Shown here: positions 46,911-60,114 of the stretch, in pieces
Layout of the letters: each line of letters opens with the position of its first letter
Numbering within the stretch: the stretch's first letter is position 1
Assembly: GCA_028622995.1 (NCBI GenBank)
Contig: JAJQJQ010000004.1
Location: 2,108,001-2,172,000 of the forward strand
From: Panagrolaimus kolymaensis
Lineage: Eukaryota > Nematoda > Chromadorea > Rhabditida > Panagrolaimidae
Direction: 5' to 3'
DNA: 64,000 nt
Program-made: the position numbers and the translations under genes
The notes under the pieces: generated by a model
What the model was told of the DNA's origin: nothing
Databases searched by the model: none
Seen by the model: only the letters and a program-made list of their open reading frames with translations

Positions 46911-49257
46911 TTTTTTTGCTTTTTGATGATTGTTGAATTATCTCAAATTTTATTTTTATGGGTCTTTTTTTTATCATTGGGTATATTGGCTTCAAAAAAT
47001 TAAACATACTTAAAAATAAATAATGAAAGTAACAATTTAAATTTTTTTTTGTACGAATGTAACATTTTCTTTGCTTCCTTTAATTTTTTTAAAGTAATTT
47101 TTTTATATAGAAGTCTCGCATGATTAAATTCGGCCATTTTTTTTAGACTTCATTTATTTGTTTTTTTTCTGAGCAGCGACTTTTTCTCAAGCAAAAGTAA
47201 ATAGTTTAATGCAATGTTGTCGTTGTCATTTTTTTTTCATGTGCTTTTTAAAGAGCAAATTTTCTGTTAAAAAAATACCTTTAAAGCAATATTGAAAAGC
47301 AGCCCATGCTGATGATGTTAAAAGGATTAACAAAGAACGGTTGATAATGAAACATTTGTTTTATGCTGGAAACAGGGAAGAAAATGTTTTCACTTTTTTC
47401 TATTTTTAGTGATTATCTTTTTATTATCGTCGTCGTATTATGAAAAACATATGTAAGCATATCGCGTTCAAGTGCGCCTTTTTTGTAATCGACTTCATTA
47501 AACTAAAGCTTTTCAATGGCAATATTATATTTTTTTAAACTGACCATTGTTTAAAAAAAGATTCTTTTAAAACCATCTTTATTTCATTTTCTCACACAGC
47601 TTTACATATTTTTAAAGTCGCCTTTGGAGTTGTTGTTTTGCTTCCTTCCACACATTCAGCAGCAGCATAATGTTTCCATTTTTTCGACCCTCAAAACATT
47701 TGGAAAAAAAAGCAAAGCTTTTAGTCTGACTCCATTGACTGACCAATATCCATTTTGCATTTAGCTCCTTTGAGAGTTTTAGCTGCCTCCAATTTTAGAT
47801 GGAATATGAATGTATGCCTTTTGTTGGCCTCAGTGCCAAGAAAGAAGCGCGGCTGTCAACAGCGCAGAAAAAAAAAATGGGCTGCTGCCTACTCGTTTCT
47901 CTTTAGACCCAATAACGAACGCTTTTCTTTCTTCCTTTTCTTTCCTTTATTTTAGCTTTCCTTAAAATTTCTTTAAAGAATTTTTAACCCTCTAAAAGCG
48001 CCATTTTCTTTTCTTTTTTTTTGACAACATCGTTACTCTGCGCAACGGCAAAAAATAAACACGCAAAAATGAAAGAAAACATTTTCACCTTTCGACATTT
48101 TCATCTTTCATTTTTTTGTTTTTGTTTTTGCATCGAATTTTTTTAATGTTTTTTCTTTTTTGATGGGACATACGTCGTTTTTAGTTTATTTGATTTATAA
48201 ACCCACGATAACCAAAACATTGCCGCCATCGCTGCTGCTGCCGATGGAAACTTCCAAGCAACCAACATCCCCCAGCTTTTTCGTTCGATCGTGGTTTAGC
48301 AAAAACCAGCAAGAAACAATAAAATAACAAAAAAAAATCATCCATTTTATTTTATTTCTTCATTTTGATGATGGTTTTTAAAAGAAAGCTTCCTTGTTTT
48401 TAGCTTTTATGAAAAATGAGAAGCCAATGTTTTTTAAAGATCCACAAAGAAACATGCTTACTATTACTTTTTTTTTGTTTCCATTGAAATTGAAATATTT
48501 TTTTGGTGTAATTTTAGAAGCTTTTATTTTATTTTTTTCATGTTCGCTTTGCTAATGCTTATTTTTCGAAAGTTTGTTTAAATATTCCCTTTGCGTTTTA
48601 TATCGAAAGCTTTTATAAAAAAAGGATTATTCCTTTTCTCTGTATTTCATCGTGAAAACTTTTTATGACAAAAACAAAAGTTTACTGGTCATACCCTAAT
48701 TAGCCATGGTCATCTTGTTAATGAAGTTTTACCGAGAATGGTTTTACTGCCATGAATTTTTTGAAAAGACCTGTTGAAAAAATAGAGAGAACCAAAACAT
48801 ATTTGCCTGATAGCTGAGAAATTTTGTTTCTTCGTGTTCACCATTTTCTTGATATTTCCACCATCGCTACATTTATTTTCATTGAAAAGCTTAAAGAAAA
48901 ATTCTCTCAATTAAATTTTAACATTGTATCATATTTTTTGTTGTTGTTTGAATCATTGTTGAATTTGACCTTTTTTGTTTTAATTTAGTCTAATAAATGT
49001 TTTTTTGTTAAACATTTAAAGTTTTTTGCAATGTTCGTGCTTATTTTTTTTTAATGGCGTCGTACATATCAAAAATTTTGTAACCACATAAAAATTATTT
49101 TGCAGAAAATTCCATGCTTTGGTTTTAAACTTGGTTCGTCGCTCATTTTCTTATTCTTTGATGAACATAGAATTATTGTGCAGCGTCATTGAATTAAATT
49201 GAATGTAGCTTGCTTTCTTGTTTTTATTTCTGTGACCTTTGGAAGCATAAAAAAATT
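46911..49257. other. intergenic stretch between the two cotransporter genes
   Basis: About 2.3 kb of A/T-rich DNA with a G/C-richer patch near 47800-47890 and 48215-48290 (GCCGCCATCGCTGCTGCTGC). No gene supported. Confidence 0.5.
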
Positions 49258-52200
49258 ATGTCAAAAGCAACCACATTGATTGTTGTTGGAAATGGAATAA
49301 ACAATAAAAATGAATTGCGACGTCATTCAGAAGATGTTACTCGAATTAACAATATAAATATTTTTCCTGATGTTAATCAAAGAAGGAAAAGTAGTGCAAG
49401 TCGATTTCAGGTAAGTAAAACCTTAAGCATTGAAACTTTGCATGGAAATTATTGAACATTTATTTTATGAGAAATATTAGCTTTAAATTGTGGCAAAAAA
49501 GTTATCAAAAAATTTATTCGAAACTTTGTTTTAGCGTTATTGCAATATCCTTTTTTTACTGTTTAAACTTTCATACTTGATTTTTTCGCTTTTTTTTTCT
49601 GGCTTCATTGAATCATTCTCTTCTCTTTTTTCTTATTTTATTTTTTTCTTTCAACCAAAGATTTTTTTATAATTCTCACGATCATTGAATCATTTATTAC
49701 ATTTTCTTTAACTTAACTTTTGTTAGTTTACTTTTAAAATTGATCCGTAATGGCGCTATTTTGTCGGACTTTTATTTGTTGTTGCGCAAAATAGCTATTT
49801 TCAAGGGTTTTCAAAATCGGCTTATTCGCTTTTCTTTTTCACGCGCACAATATTATTCTTCGAATGATTTTTCGCTAATCAAAAACAATGATGTTCGCTT
49901 TTTTGTTTTAAAATTGTTTATTTTCTTTTCGGAAATTTTAGAAAAAGAGAGCTAACTTTTTAACACAATATTTTTTATTTGATTGCTGTCTCAATCTATC
50001 TTTGATCTATCATTTGGGAAACACCATCAATGATGATTCAATTTTTCTTTTTTACAAAATAGGAGCCGAAATTTTAGGAATAAGCATGAATCATGTTATT
50101 TTTGTGTTAAATTTTATAGAATGTTTCTAGCATTTATTTCTCGTCAAAAAATATGTTTTAAATTTGCTTATATTATTAAAACCACCATCTTCTTGATGAC
50201 GAAGTTATCATTAGTTCCCATCGCTTTATTCTTCCTCCATCCAATGGATATTAATCTTAAAGTGGTTTTCCCCATTTTTGTCCAATTGAATCATTTGCTT
50301 TACTTTTTTGCTTGCTTTTAACTTTAATGAAATTCTTTTTTTGCCAAAAAAATGAAAGCGATGCAAAAGACCCCTCATAAAAAATGTGTTGTAAGTGGAT
50401 TCCAAAATGAAACAAAAACAAAAGTTAATTAGTCAGTCTCAAACAAAAAAAAACACACGAAAAAAAAAGAAAACGATTCGTGTAATTTTTGCTGCTTCTT
50501 TAAAAAAAAACAATAAGGTGGAGTTCTCTCACGCTTTTTTCGACTATGATAATGCACAATAAAAAAAACTTTTAAAAATGCTTTATATTTTTTCCCCAAT
50601 AAATATATACAAAATTTCTGCTCCATTTTTTGAAAGCCTTTCGTATGAAATAATATTCATTGTATTAAGCTATACTAAAAATTAATTTTAAGTTTAACGA
50701 AGCTTAAAAGAATTTTACTTTTTATTCTTTATTTAAAGATGCCCGAAACTCTGGTTCAAATTAACAAAAAAACTTTCAAAAGATAGATATGTACATAGAC
50801 CAAACATTTCCTTAATTTTACAACAACACTGCCATGCGAAGATTTCTTTCTTTTTTTGCTTTTCAAAAGATAAATCGTACTTTTTCAATATCTATCGCAA
50901 TATTTTATTTTTTTGATTTTAAAAGTTCACACGCACGTTAGGAAGGACATTTGTCATATATTGGTGCTTCCCTCAACTTCCTTCCTCTTCTCATTCAAAC
51001 TTCGCGTTCCTCTTGATTGTCCTGTAACGAAACAGCCAGCAAGATGGCAGCCTATTTGCATGCTTTTGTTTTGCTTTACTTTTGTCTTTTCACTTTTCGT
51101 AGTTGTAGTTGTGTTGTCATGTTATTGTTGTGCTGGTTGTTGTTTATCCTGAATAAAGATGTTTGTGAATATGTTCTTGTCTTATTTTGGAAGATCCCAG
51201 CTACAGCAGATGTAATCAACTCCCAAGGACTATCTAACTAAACCTCGACGACACCAATATCTTTCACCGCGTGACATGGAGGGCCTATCCACCCGTTCGA
51301 TGCTATGGTAACTCTTGTGGGCCCGCAAAAGAAATCAATGCGGAATGGTGTGAACTAATTGAAGATGATGGTACTGGTGAAATCTTGGTAATGGTCGGAT
51401 GTCTCTTGCTCATCTCAATCGTGGAAATATGGATTGAATTGAAGTCAAACAACCTCTTGGAATATGCTTATGGAGAAGCCGACAATGAACGTGATGTGCT
51501 ACTGGAAGATAAGAAAACGAACATGGAAATGATCTTGAAAGAATCTGTACTTGGTAAAGAACCTATGGAAAACTTGTGACTGAATGTGTGAAAATGAAAC
51601 TTTGCTGTTTATGTAAAGAAAACTCTGTGAATTGTTAATGCTCTTTTGTGCTATGAAATGATAATGAATCTCGTCTCGTCGCAAGGATGATGGACTTGTT
51701 AACCTGTTTTTTGGGTGCGCCGGGATGCGACGTCAATGGTCTTCGCTGCCCTGGTATGGTTTTATGGTTGATGGTGTTTTGAGCTTTTTTGGTGTTGTTG
51801 ATGGTTATGTGTTCGTGGTGCTTGGTATGAGGTGATTATATGGATTGCTCTTACTTTACTGGTATGATCTTGCCATGGTGTTCTTGTTATGTTCAACTAT
51901 GGTGAAGATCTATGGCTCTTATGGAATGATCTTGATTTGTTTTGATTGTATGCTTTAACGACACCAGTGCTCTTGTGGTGCTGAGCTATTGTTAGCCTTA
52001 TGATGTCAGCTGATCGATATGATGATGGTGAACTTCGTATGGTACTTATGGCGAAGGAATATATCTTGGATGCAGACTTGATAAAACCCTGACAGCATTT
52101 ATGCTTAATGTCTTGTACTGATGTCGATGCCGATATGGAGAAAGATGCTTGTTCCAAGAAATGTGTTATGAAAGAAAAGTCTATGGTTCACAACATGAAA

Positions 52201-55200
52201 TGGTTTCAACTTCGTGATTTGGTCGTATGTATGCTCAACGAAAATGTGAGGACACATTTTGGAGGCGGCGGCGGTATGTCATATATTGGTGCTTCCCTCA
52301 ACTTCCTTCCTCTTCTCATTCAAACTTCGCGTTCCTCTTGATTGTCCTGTAACGAAACAGCCAGCAAGATGGCAGCCTATTTGCATGCTTTTGTTTTGCT
52401 TTACTTTTGTCTTTTCACTTTTCGTAGTTGTAGTTGTGTTGTCATGTTATTGTTGTGCTGGTTGTTGTTTATCCTGAATAAAGATGTTTGTGAATATGTT
52501 CTTGTCTTATTTTGGAAGATCCCAGCTACAGCAGATGTAATCAACTCCCAAGGACTATCTAACTAAACCTCGACGACACCAATATCTTTCACCGCGTGAC
52601 ACATTACCAAAACACATATGTTTTGTTTTTCCGCGGAGAAATGTTGGTTTCATTTTGGAAATAAAAATTTGTTAGTTGCTTGAAACTTTCCTTTTATAAG
52701 AAAGTCAGTCTGAAATCATTCTTAAAAATTCATTATTTTTTAAAGGAGTCTATTTAGCGAGCTTTGGACATGTGCATAATTTTTTAAACTGCAGCAACTA
52801 ATAAATGGTTTTTTATTTTTGCTTTCATGTGTAAAAGCTGCCGTCTTTCATGGTTCATGAAGCTTTTTTAAATCTAAAAATAGCAACTTTTATAAGCGTA
52901 AAATTAATTTTATTTAAAAACTTTTTTGCTGCGGCAACTAACTACCTTTAGGTTTACATCTTTGAAACCCCTGAAAACCAAAAGCACGTTTTTTTCTTCG
53001 TCTGTTTTTACTCTAATTTCTTATGTGTCATTGTTTGCCCAGCTTCCGCTTCACTTTTCTTCTTTTTATATTTTTTTATAAAATCCATCCTCATTCGAGC
53101 GTTTCTATTTTTTATTTATTAATCAAGACAAGAGAAAGTCATGTGTTAAAAATATTAAAGTTTATGCTTTTATTTTTAGTTTTTTTAATTTCATTATATG
53201 TCAGCTTTAAGAAAAATATCAAGTCGCTTTTTGGTAAGATTTTATAATAACTATGGTTAAATATATTTACTTGTGTGGTAGAAACAGTTTTATTTACACA
53301 CATGTTTGCTTTTTTAAGCTTTAAATTGAACTCTAAAAATTGAAATTTGTTTTGAAAACGGAAATAAAAATTTAAAGTCCATGATTCAAACAAAACAAAA
53401 ATCAATAAAAATTTAATTAAGAGTTTAGTATCATTTTTTAATGGTGTAATTTGCAGGTAACTAAATCCAGCGATGAAACAAATTCAGCCATTCCCGGAAC
53501 TTCTGCCACCGAAGCGTTATTATCCGAGAATTCATTATTAATCGATTCTCCATTAAGTAATAATAATGGAATGTTACCACCAATACATTTACAAGATAAT
53601 AATATACGAAAAGTTAGTTCAGCTGGAAGATTTAAAATATTTACAAAAACTGAAGATGAAGTAACAAGAAATCGAGCAGAGACAGCACCACCAGAAGCTT
53701 CATCACCAACGGAATTAGCATCACCCGCTCCAGAAACGGTTGGAAAATCAGTGCATTTTTCGGTGACTGAAAAAGACGATGATGAAAATTATGATACCAT
53801 TGGATCAATGAATATGGATTCAACCTTAATGAATGCTAAAAGTTGGAGGTAATTCAAATTAAATATGAATACTTTAAATCTCGTCGCTGCTTTCCGTAAC
53901 CATTTTAAATTTTAAATTCATTTTTCTAGGCATCAAGCGACTCTTGAACATCCTCCAATAATCGATTTTTATCGTAATACTCTTGATGCTGAAACTGGTG
54001 GAAATGCTAGGCCTTCAATGATGCAATTACTTCATGGTGAAAATGCATCCAAAAATGATTTACAAGATTTTAAAGTTTGTAATAATTTTTTAAACCTTTT
54101 TAAATAAACTTTTGTTTTTTAGGAGATGAATGTCAATTTACTCGAGTCTCAAATACCTCAACATAAAAGTTCAAAAGTAAAGCTTGAAACTTTTCAACCT
54201 CCTCCACCTTCAACACCTCGATCAAAATTTGGTTGGATTGAAGGAGTATTTTTTCGATGCATTTTAAATATTTTTGGTGTAATGCTTTATCTTCGAGTTA
54301 GTTGGGTTGCAGGACAAGCTGGAATATTTCTTGGTACAGCAGTGGTGTTACTTGCCTCTTTGGTAACTACGATCACAGCATTATCAACATGTGCCATTTG
54401 TACTAATGGCGATGTAAAAGGTGGTGGAGCATATTTTTTAATTAGTCGAGCACTTGGTCCAGAATTTGGTGGTTCTATAGGATTAATATTTTCGGTTGCA
54501 AATGCTGTTGGAGCTGCAATGTATGTTGTTGGTTTTGCAGAAACTGTGAGAGATTTATTAGTTGAATATGGTATTGTTATCATTGATGGAGGATTAAATG
54601 ATGTTAGAATTATTGGATTAGGTACTTTAACGATATGAATGCATTTAAATTAATTTAATATATTTAATTCTTTCTAGTAACATGCATAGCATTAATTGGT
54701 ATTGTATTTATTGGGACCGGGTTTGAATCAAAAATGCAAATGGGTTTATTAGTTATATTAACTTTATCAATATTGGATTATTTTATTGGCACTTTAATTC
54801 CTATCTCGGATGAACAAAGAATTCGTGGACTAACTGGATATAAAAGTATGTTTGATATTTCTGTGGTTTAAAGGAATCGTATAAACTTAAATTTTTAGTT
54901 GCAACGATGACTGATAATTTATTACCAAATTTTCGCGATGGTTATAATTTCTTTACGGTTTTCTCGATTTATTTTCCCGCAGCAACTGGGATCATGGCTG
55001 GTGCGAATATTTCTGGTGATCTTGCGGATCCTCAGGTTTGTATCGGATTGTACATTGACATCATTTGCAACTGAATTTAGATCCTATCAAAAAAGCTATT
55101 CAAAAATCTTTTTTTTATCGATCCAAAATTTATCTCAACTAAAAGTTTGATTTCAGAAAGCCATTCCCGTTGGTACTCTATCAGCCATTTTTCTTACTAC

Positions 55201-58200
55201 CATCGTTTATATTCTCACAATTTGGACTACAGGTTCCACATGCGTTCGAGATGCGGATGGAATAAACTTTCCAATGCTGGATCAAAATTCAACTTCAATG
55301 TTTCAAAATTATATTATTCCCGAATGCGCCGAAAATAGCACATGCAAATATGGATTAATGAATTATTTTCAAGTTATGGAAAGTGGATCATTTTGGGGTC
55401 CTTTAATTACAGCTGGAATTTTTGCAGCCACACTTTCATCAGCTTTAGCGAGTTTGGTTTCAGCACCAAAAATTTTTCAAGCTGTTTGCAAAGATCGTCT
55501 CTTTCCATATATTACAGTATTCGGAAAAGGTTCAGGAAAAGATGAAGAACCTCGAAGAGCATATCTTCTTGGATTTGGAATATCTATGATTATGATACTC
55601 ATTGGAGATTTGAATGCCATCGCTCCAATTATTTCTAACTTTTTTTTATGTTCTTATGCTTTGATAAATTATGCTTGCTTTGATAATTCCTTTGCCGATT
55701 CCCCTGGCTTTAGACCTGGATTCAAATTTTACGTGAGCAAAAAAAAAATATTTAGAAATTAATAATAATTTATCTCTATCATTTTCAGAACATGTGGGTT
55801 TCCCTCGTTGGAGCACTTTTATGCATTTCAGTTATGTTTGTGGTTTCGTGGGTCACCGCACTTTTAACGTTTATCTTTTTTGCTGGACTTTATTTTTATC
55901 TTGTTCATCGTAAACCTGATGTAAATTGGGGTTCGTCCACCCAAGCTCATAGTTATCGAAATGCATTACAAAGCGTTTCAAAGCTTGATAACACCGATGA
56001 ACATGTTAAAACATTTCGACCTCAACTTCTTGTATTAACTGGAAATCCAGCAGCACGTTCATCACTCGTGGATTTTGCTTATAATATTACTAAAGGAAAT
56101 AGTTTAATGGTTTGTGGACATATTGTACCGGTTAGTTATTAACTTTATAAAACTGAATTAAGAGGGAAATTTAAAAAAAATCTATTTTTAGTATCAATCA
56201 TGTGATTTCGTATTTCACATTCTTCGAAAACTAAATTATGAACTTCGTATGTGGATTCGAAAAAAGCATATTAAAGCTTTTTATGTATCTGTTGCAAATC
56301 CAAGCCTTCGAAATGGAGCACAATCTTTAGTTCAAATTACCGGGTTAGGCAGACTTCGACCAAACATTGTTATGGTTGGTTTTAAACAAAACTGGAATTC
56401 CGATTCATTGGATGATACAAATGAATATTTTGGTGTTATACAGTAAGCTCTTCTTTCGTCTAGAACACAAAGAAAGTTTAATATGTGATTTATTTTAGGG
56501 ATGCCTTTGACTTTAATTTATCTTTAATGGTTTTCCGTAATGCTGCAGGCGGCTTAGATTTTAGTGAAATGATGAGAGAGCAAAATATTGGAGATGTTGC
56601 TAAACTTAAATTACCTGAAGTCGCAGCGGAAAGCGAAGGATTAAAAAGAAATGAGTAAGCTCAAAACCTTCAAAATCCCATCTAAAAGTATCAAAATTTA
56701 GAAGCGATGTCATGAAAGAGCCATATGTTGAACCCATAGAAGAGGAAGCTCCAATAGACGAAGACAAATTTCCATTGGATTTATTGAATGAATATCTCGA
56801 TGAAGGTTTGGATGATGATGAAGAAGAATCAGATGATGAAGAATATAGCGAAGGCTCAAGTGAAAAGCCAAGGGATCCATCATCCACTGGAACAGAATTC
56901 AGTAGCACAGATGAGATTAAAAATAAAATTGATGGCAAAAAATCTGTTAAAATTGATGAAAACGTTGAAACTGGATTACCCAAATCTGGAACATTTGAGC
57001 GGCGGAGTTTAATTAGGAGACGAAGGTAAGAAATAGGCTTGAAGGATTTTGCAGGAGTAAAAAATGGCGGTATAAAAAATAAAAGATAAAAAAAAGTTGC
57101 AAATTAAAAATAACGCTTTTATTTTATTTTTCAAGGAAGACGAAATCAACAAAGAATACCATTCTCGGAATTATGAGGTTAGAGTTGTCGTTGTATTTTG
57201 TCAGCGTTTTTTTTATTTTAGTGTTTGGTGATTTGATTTTAGTTTAACCTTTTGTAACTTTGTTTGGTCTCTAAAAAAATCTTTGCAGAAATTAAAAGTT
57301 TGAATTTTTTAACTAAAATTTGTCATATTTAAACCCAAATTTATTGTGTAATCAGTGTTGTTTGAGTTATTAATATTTTTACTAAAATATTTTTATCTAG
57401 TAATTTTCTCCAATTTCAGCTCTCGTCGTTTAACGACTGCCCAAAGAGAATTAATTTCATCGATGAATCGTTTCCAAAGAAAAGTCAAAAAAGGTGTCAT
57501 TGATGTTTGGTGGCTTTATGATGATGGAGGTTTAACTTTATTGATACCATATTTACTTGCTCAACCAAAATCTTATTTGGAAGTAAGACTTTAAAATTAT
57601 CTTTTAAGCTTTTAATTAGACCATGAATATTTTAGAATGCTGAATTGCGAGTTTTTACTATTTCCACTTCTGCGTCAGCAATGGAACAAGAAGCAAGAAA
57701 TATGGCTGCATTATTAAGCAAATTTAGAATACATTTTTCTGATGTTAAAGTTATTCCTGATGTTCATAAAAAGCCTCAACCAGAAACGTTAGTTGTGCCG
57801 CCCTAAATTTTTGACTTATAAAAAAGCTACTTTAGGATTAGCGAATTTGAAAAGATTATAGAACCTTTCCGCTGTCATATTAATGATGAAAAATATCAAG
57901 TTGGAATGATTACTGAAGCCGAATTATCTTCTCAACGTGAAAAAACTAAACGACAATTGAGAATTTCAGAATTATTAAGGCGTCATTCAAGCGAATCTGA
58001 TTTAATTGTTTTGTAAGTTTTATAACTAACTTTGAAAACCAGAAATAAAATATTCGAACATTTTAGGACTCTTCCGGTTCCAAGAAAAGGTTTAATTAGT
58101 AGTTGTTTATATATGGCATGGATAGATATTATGACAAGAAATTTACCTCCAACCCTTCTCGTTCGTGGAAATCAAACTTCTGTTCTTACTTTTTATTCTT

Positions 58201-58202
58201 AA
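49258..58202 (+). CDS. K-Cl cotransporter (KCC family), copy 2
   Basis: Exons 49258-49410, 53457-53848, 53930-54074, 54123-54621, 54678-54845, 54899-55035, 55157-55732, 55789-56130, 56192-56442, 56499-56654, 56702-57025, 57420-57582, 57636-57787, 57836-58012, 58067-58202 give 1256 residues (1270 with the optional exon at 57136-57177). Intron 1 is 4 kb and holds an LTR element. Core signatures match copy 1: [73 protein letters not shown]. The cytosolic N-terminus is longer and Ser/Thr-rich ([18 protein letters not shown]), suggesting phosphorylation control. The C-terminal domain has an acidic insert ([19 protein letters not shown]) absent from copy 1. Same transport function: electroneutral K and Cl export. 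Confidence 0.95.
50952..51276 (+). repeat. 5' LTR
   Basis: Begins TGTCATATATTGG and ends CACCGCGTGACA, so TGTCA/TGACA form the terminal inverted pair. Contains an AATAAA signal (CTGAATAAAGATG near 51150) in the plus direction. Identical to the 3' LTR by eye. Confidence 0.95.
52277..52601 (+). repeat. 3' LTR
   Basis: Same 325 bases as the 5' LTR. Its polyadenylation signal is in the sense direction of the host gene and could cause premature transcript ends. Confidence 0.95.
57136..57177 (+). other. candidate 42-nt cassette exon of the second cotransporter
   Basis: Between exons 57025 and 57420 a 42-nt stretch is bounded by TTTTTCAAG and AG|GTTAG. It is phase-2 at both ends, so inclusion adds 14 residues ([14 protein letters not shown]) and exclusion keeps the frame. 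Both forms are open. The acceptor CAAG is weaker than usual, which fits optional use. Confidence 0.4.
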
Positions 58203-60114
58203 TTTTGTTGTTAAAGGAAAAGTGCAATGTTAATAATTTTTTAATTAATTATTATATTTTTTGGTATTTAAGAAGTCCAAAGCATAATCAGTTTCGTTAA
58301 AAGAGGGTCATATTTATGAGCTTTTTGCCTTTTAAGTTTGTAAATCTTATATTAATTTTTATCCTTTCTTATAACCATAATGGTAACATTGATTTTATCT
58401 AACAAAGATTATTTAAAAAAATATAATGAATTCAATATATCGAAAAACAATAAAATTTGTTAGTTGAAAAAGGATAACAAATGCAGTTCCAACAAAAGTA
58501 GTGCAAACACATAGAAGAAAAAGTACATTCATAAAAACTACTGTATTTTTCTTTTAAATAATGAATGAATGACAAAAACCCCAAAATGGAATTATTCTTA
58601 CAAAAAGATGCAAAAAGCAGGGTGTAATTGATTCATGGTTGAACAAAATCGGGAGAAGAAGAATAGGCATTGGAAACGGAAGAAAATTTGCTTGCATATT
58701 TAACGACCAACATCTGTGTTTTGTCATGCAGATGTTTGCGGATTTGCATTTTTGGGTTTTTACAGAAAAAAATGGGAGGCTTTGTCATGACTTTATCCGG
58801 CACATTTATGTGGTTTTGCTCAAAACCAAAGAAGTCAAATTTAAATAAAAAGTCTTCATCGTCTGTGAACAATTTTTTTTGGTTCAAACAAATAGGAAAC
58901 AATTTTTAAAGCGAGATTTTGCATTCTACCGTATTATTTTTGTTAATATTATGTTATTTATTGATTTTGTTCGACAAATTTTTATTCACTTGTTTTACGC
59001 TTTATAAATCTAATAATTATTTGGGCGGCATAAATGCGAAGAAGATTTATTTATTATGTCAAGGTTTATCCTTTTTTTTCTGCATATATTTATTTTTTTA
59101 ATAGTAACTATAGAAACACTATGGCTGATCCCCTTTTTATAAAAAAAGAAAAGAAAGATGAGTTAGTTTATTCGAGCGGTGCTTTTTCAGTGCATTAATT
59201 TTTGATCATTAACTAATTATTTCACTTTTTAGTTTTAAACCAAAAATAAAATAATAATGAAACAATTAAGAAACACTTTTTTGTCCTTGTTTTTTGTGTT
59301 TTCAAAATCGCATCGTCGTCCAAGCTTATTTATTTGTTGCGCTTCAATTTCATAATATAAAACTCTTTGAATAAAAAAATAACAAAAACAACAAAAAAAC
59401 AACCAAGTCATCGCAGACTTTAGTAAACAAGTTTTTTCTTTTCTCTTCTTTTCCTTCTCCTTTTTTTCGTATGGGTCTTTCTTTCTTTCGGTGTTTTTTT
59501 TTCTTTCTTCGAAGCTCGGACTTGCGCTTTTTTCTTTTCGGTGTCGTCAGAGAGTTTTTCTCATTGCTTCTTCTTTTTTTTTGAGTAGTGGTGTAAAATT
59601 AAAAGGTTTTTAAGTGCTTTTTTAAAAAGGAAGAGCTTCAGTTTTAGTAATTGTTGAAATATATCTTTCAACATGGAAAGGGTTTCAGAAGGAAGGATAA
59701 TGGTGGAAAAATTAATTGGTAATAACGGATTAAAGGGTTGATGGTCGTTGATGGAAAAGAGCGGGAAAATTGTTTTGTTGTTGTTGTTGTTTGGCTTCGT
59801 TTTGGTATTTTCAATGTTTGAATACGAATGAGAAAAAGAGAAAGAGAGGGAATGGAATAATGGAGCCAATATCCGCTCGGTCGTATATTTATTTATTAGT
59901 TTTTTCCATTTTTTCAATGCATTTTTTTGTTTAAAAGTTGCTCATAAAATGAAAGATGATATATTTTATTGGGACTTTTTTTAGTGCTTGGCCTTCGCGC
60001 GATTATTTTTAAAAATATTTCGTAAATTTGTTTTTTGTTTTAATAATTTATTTCCTACTTTTTTAGTACAAAATTTTATACTAACTCCTCTCATTATTGA
60101 TCTCTCTCACCCAA
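58203..60114. other. non-coding stretch
   Basis: About 1.9 kb, A/T-rich. Overlapping frames near 58639-58909 on both strands have ordinary length but no motif, and I find no splice partner. No gene supported. Confidence 0.45.

Larger units (their letters stand above)
50948..52605 (+). mobile_element. non-autonomous LTR retrotransposon (TRIM-like), young
   Basis: A 1650-bp element: identical 325-bp LTRs (50952-51276 and 52277-52601), a 1000-bp interior and a 4-bp target duplication CATT (50948-50951, 52602-52605). The interior starts with TGGAGGGCCTATCC directly after the 5' LTR, fitting a tRNA primer-binding site (TGG pairs with CCA), and ends with the purine-rich GGAGGCGGCGGCGG before the 3' LTR. 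No gag, protease, reverse transcriptase or integrase motif is present; the longest interior frame (to 51579) encodes about 100 residues with no recognised domain. It must move with proteins of another element. It lies in the sense direction in intron 1 of the cotransporter gene. Confidence 0.93.

Noticed and set aside
51017..52566. 74-79 codon frames beginning MSCNETASK
   Set aside because: They occur identically in both LTRs and are part of the element's regulatory repeats.
58633..58909. Three overlapping frames of 69-89 codons
   Set aside because: Open on both strands at once, no family motif and no splice context.
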